Positions 6,568 to 7,195 of a DNA stretch of 7,195 bases are shown here, one piece after another. Below the pieces are notes generated by a model, which ran no database searches, had not been told where the DNA came from, and was given only the letters and a program-made list of their open reading frames with translations. The DNA comes from an uncultured Lachnospiraceae bacterium (lineage in GTDB: Bacteria; Bacillota; Clostridia; Lachnospirales; Lachnospiraceae). Positions within the stretch are counted from its first letter, which is position 1. Each line of letters opens with the position of its first letter. A program made the translations under genes and the position numbers. The stretch lies in NCBI GenBank assembly GCA_947175305.1, contig CAMWMO010000074.1, positions 1 through 7,195 on the forward strand, read 5' to 3'.

Positions 6568-6916
6568 GATAATTTACCATTATTAGCCCTAAGAAAATAA
6601 CGATCCCGCCCACAATATTAAATAACGTAATCTGTTCCCGAAATACGACCGCAGACCACAGCAGACTCCAAAATACCGTTGTCCCCTTATTCAAATATGC
6701 GTGCGACAAGTCCACCCTGCCCAATATCGCCTGCCATACCACCGCATAAATCCCTAACACAATCACAGCCGCAAACAGAACCGCTATCGTTTTTAACGCA
6801 AACAACCCGTTCTCCTGCCACGAAACTGACGCCAGCTTCATTAAAACGCCATTTAATGAAAACACAACATTCATAACCTGCATGAGCAGGAATAGTATCA
6901 TACCTTTTTTCGACAT
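6560..6916 (-). CDS. Small four-helix EamA/SMR-type membrane protein, probable partner subunit of the flippase
   Basis: This 118-residue protein has four predicted helices at about 5-28, 36-62, 73-92 and 97-115. Helix 1 ends in VLMK (24-27), matching the LLMK of the neighbouring subunit. A short loop, VVFREQ (90-95), precedes the last helix, where EamA halves commonly carry a G/R-E turn. As with its neighbour, helix 1 lacks the acidic residue of EmrE. The two proteins are clearly related in layout but quite different in sequence, which suits an obligate heterodimer. The ATG at 6914-6916 has no strong Shine-Dalgarno; it lies 18 nt after the stop of the upstream partial gene, so read-through coupling is possible. 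A second ATG five codons later would remove only MSKKG. The role as the other half of a polyprenyl-phosphate-sugar flippase is inferred from the gene pair and the following glycosyltransferase. Confidence 0.85.
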   Translation of the reverse strand: MSKKGMILFLLMQVMNVVFSLNGVLMKLASVSWQENGLFALKTIAVLFAAVIVLGIYAVVWQAILGRVDLSHAYLNKGTTVFWSLLWSAVVFREQITLFNIVGGIVIFLGLIMVNYHE

Positions 6917-6934
6917 AATGATTTCACATTTCTT

Positions 6935-7195
6935 TTACTTTTTTAGGTACTTATAAACAATAAATCCATCTTCTTCATCGGTAATTTCATACGTGCATCC
7001 CGGAAATTTTTCCTCCATCACATTGCATAAATTCTCATCAGGTTCCTCTCTCTCTATAAAGTATACATTTTCCGCAAAAAAATCTTCCTCATATATATGG
7101 TCAAAACCATTCTGTCTGATCTGCCTATACTAGATCGGAGAATGATAAAAGGCTCCGCCCCTGAATATGAAATTATAAGGCAATCCCTCGGAATA
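6935..7195 (-). pseudogene. C-terminal tail of a probable membrane (GT-C-like) glycosyltransferase, interrupted by an in-frame TAG and cut by the window edge
   Basis: In one frame, 87 codons run from the right edge to a TAA at 6935-6937. They are broken once, by TAG at 7130-7132. The 64 residues after it look like real protein: acidic, with ENVYFIERE, then KFPGCTYEI and a closing GFIVYKYLKK. Such an ending (a short 'NVYFI' strand, a 'YP..Y' turn and a final 'YK' strand) is what I associate with the soluble tail of large multi-helix glycosyltransferases in Clostridia glycan clusters; this is recognition by style only. There is no plausible start after the TAG. The 21 codons before it are open in the same frame, but also open on the plus strand in the same codon phase, so they cannot be assigned safely. 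It could be a true nonsense mutation, a sequence or assembly error, or a chance join. A GT-C enzyme here would fit the transferase/flippase pair downstream. Confidence 0.5.

Noticed and set aside
6220..6916. The two small membrane proteins as SMR multidrug exporters
   Set aside because: Neither first helix has the acidic residue needed for proton-coupled drug exchange, and the setting is a glycan operon.
7130..7132. TAG read as pyrrolysine or another recoded amino acid
   Set aside because: The gene has no link to methylamine metabolism, other genes in the window end normally (one of them, at 6560-6562, also with TAG), and an error or nonsense mutation is simpler.
7143..7195. A plus-strand open frame at the right edge starting ATG with GGAG nearby
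   Set aside because: The GGAG is only about 3 nt from the ATG, the frame is only 17 codons before the edge, and it mirrors the open minus-strand frame codon for codon. Too short to support a gene.

Overview
This 7.2 kb window reads entirely from the minus strand. It holds nine complete genes plus the tail of a tenth at the right edge, packed so tightly (overlaps of 4 and 8 nt, gaps of 4 to 52 nt) that it looks like the middle of one long operon. AT-rich DNA, strong purine Shine-Dalgarno sites, GTG starts alongside ATG, and the protein style all suggest a low-GC Gram-positive gut-type Clostridia, plausibly Lachnospiraceae. That placement is inferred from style and was not tested by any search. 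No promoter, rRNA, tRNA, mobile element, CRISPR array or terminator was recognised.

In transcription order (right to left), the first block concerns lipid-linked sugars. It starts with the C-terminal tail of a probable membrane (GT-C-like) glycosyltransferase, interrupted by an in-frame TAG. Two small four-helix EamA/SMR-type proteins with overlapping genes follow, then a family 2 glycosyltransferase with two C-terminal membrane helices. This resembles the ArnC/ArnE/ArnF/ArnT or GtrB/GtrA/GtrC logic: a sugar is loaded onto polyprenyl phosphate in the cytoplasm, flipped by a small heterodimer, and transferred outside the cell.

The second block is a set of soluble small-molecule enzymes: a radical SAM protein with a SPASM/twitch-like auxiliary cluster domain, an extended SDR (NAD-dependent epimerase/dehydratase type), a YfcE-like metallophosphoesterase, an ATP-grasp ligase, and a NeuD/PglD-like left-handed beta-helix acyltransferase. 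Two gene pairs share ATGA stop/start overlaps (radical SAM with SDR, and phosphoesterase with ATP-grasp). A second family 2 glycosyltransferase, clearly a paralogue of the first, ends the run.

My working model, which is inference, is that the enzyme block makes an unusual sugar that is redox-altered, amide-ligated and acylated. The two glycosyltransferases and the EamA pair would load and export one or two lipid-linked monosaccharides for decorating a cell-surface glycan. The combination of radical SAM, metallophosphoesterase and ATP-grasp within such an export cassette is the most unusual feature of the window.
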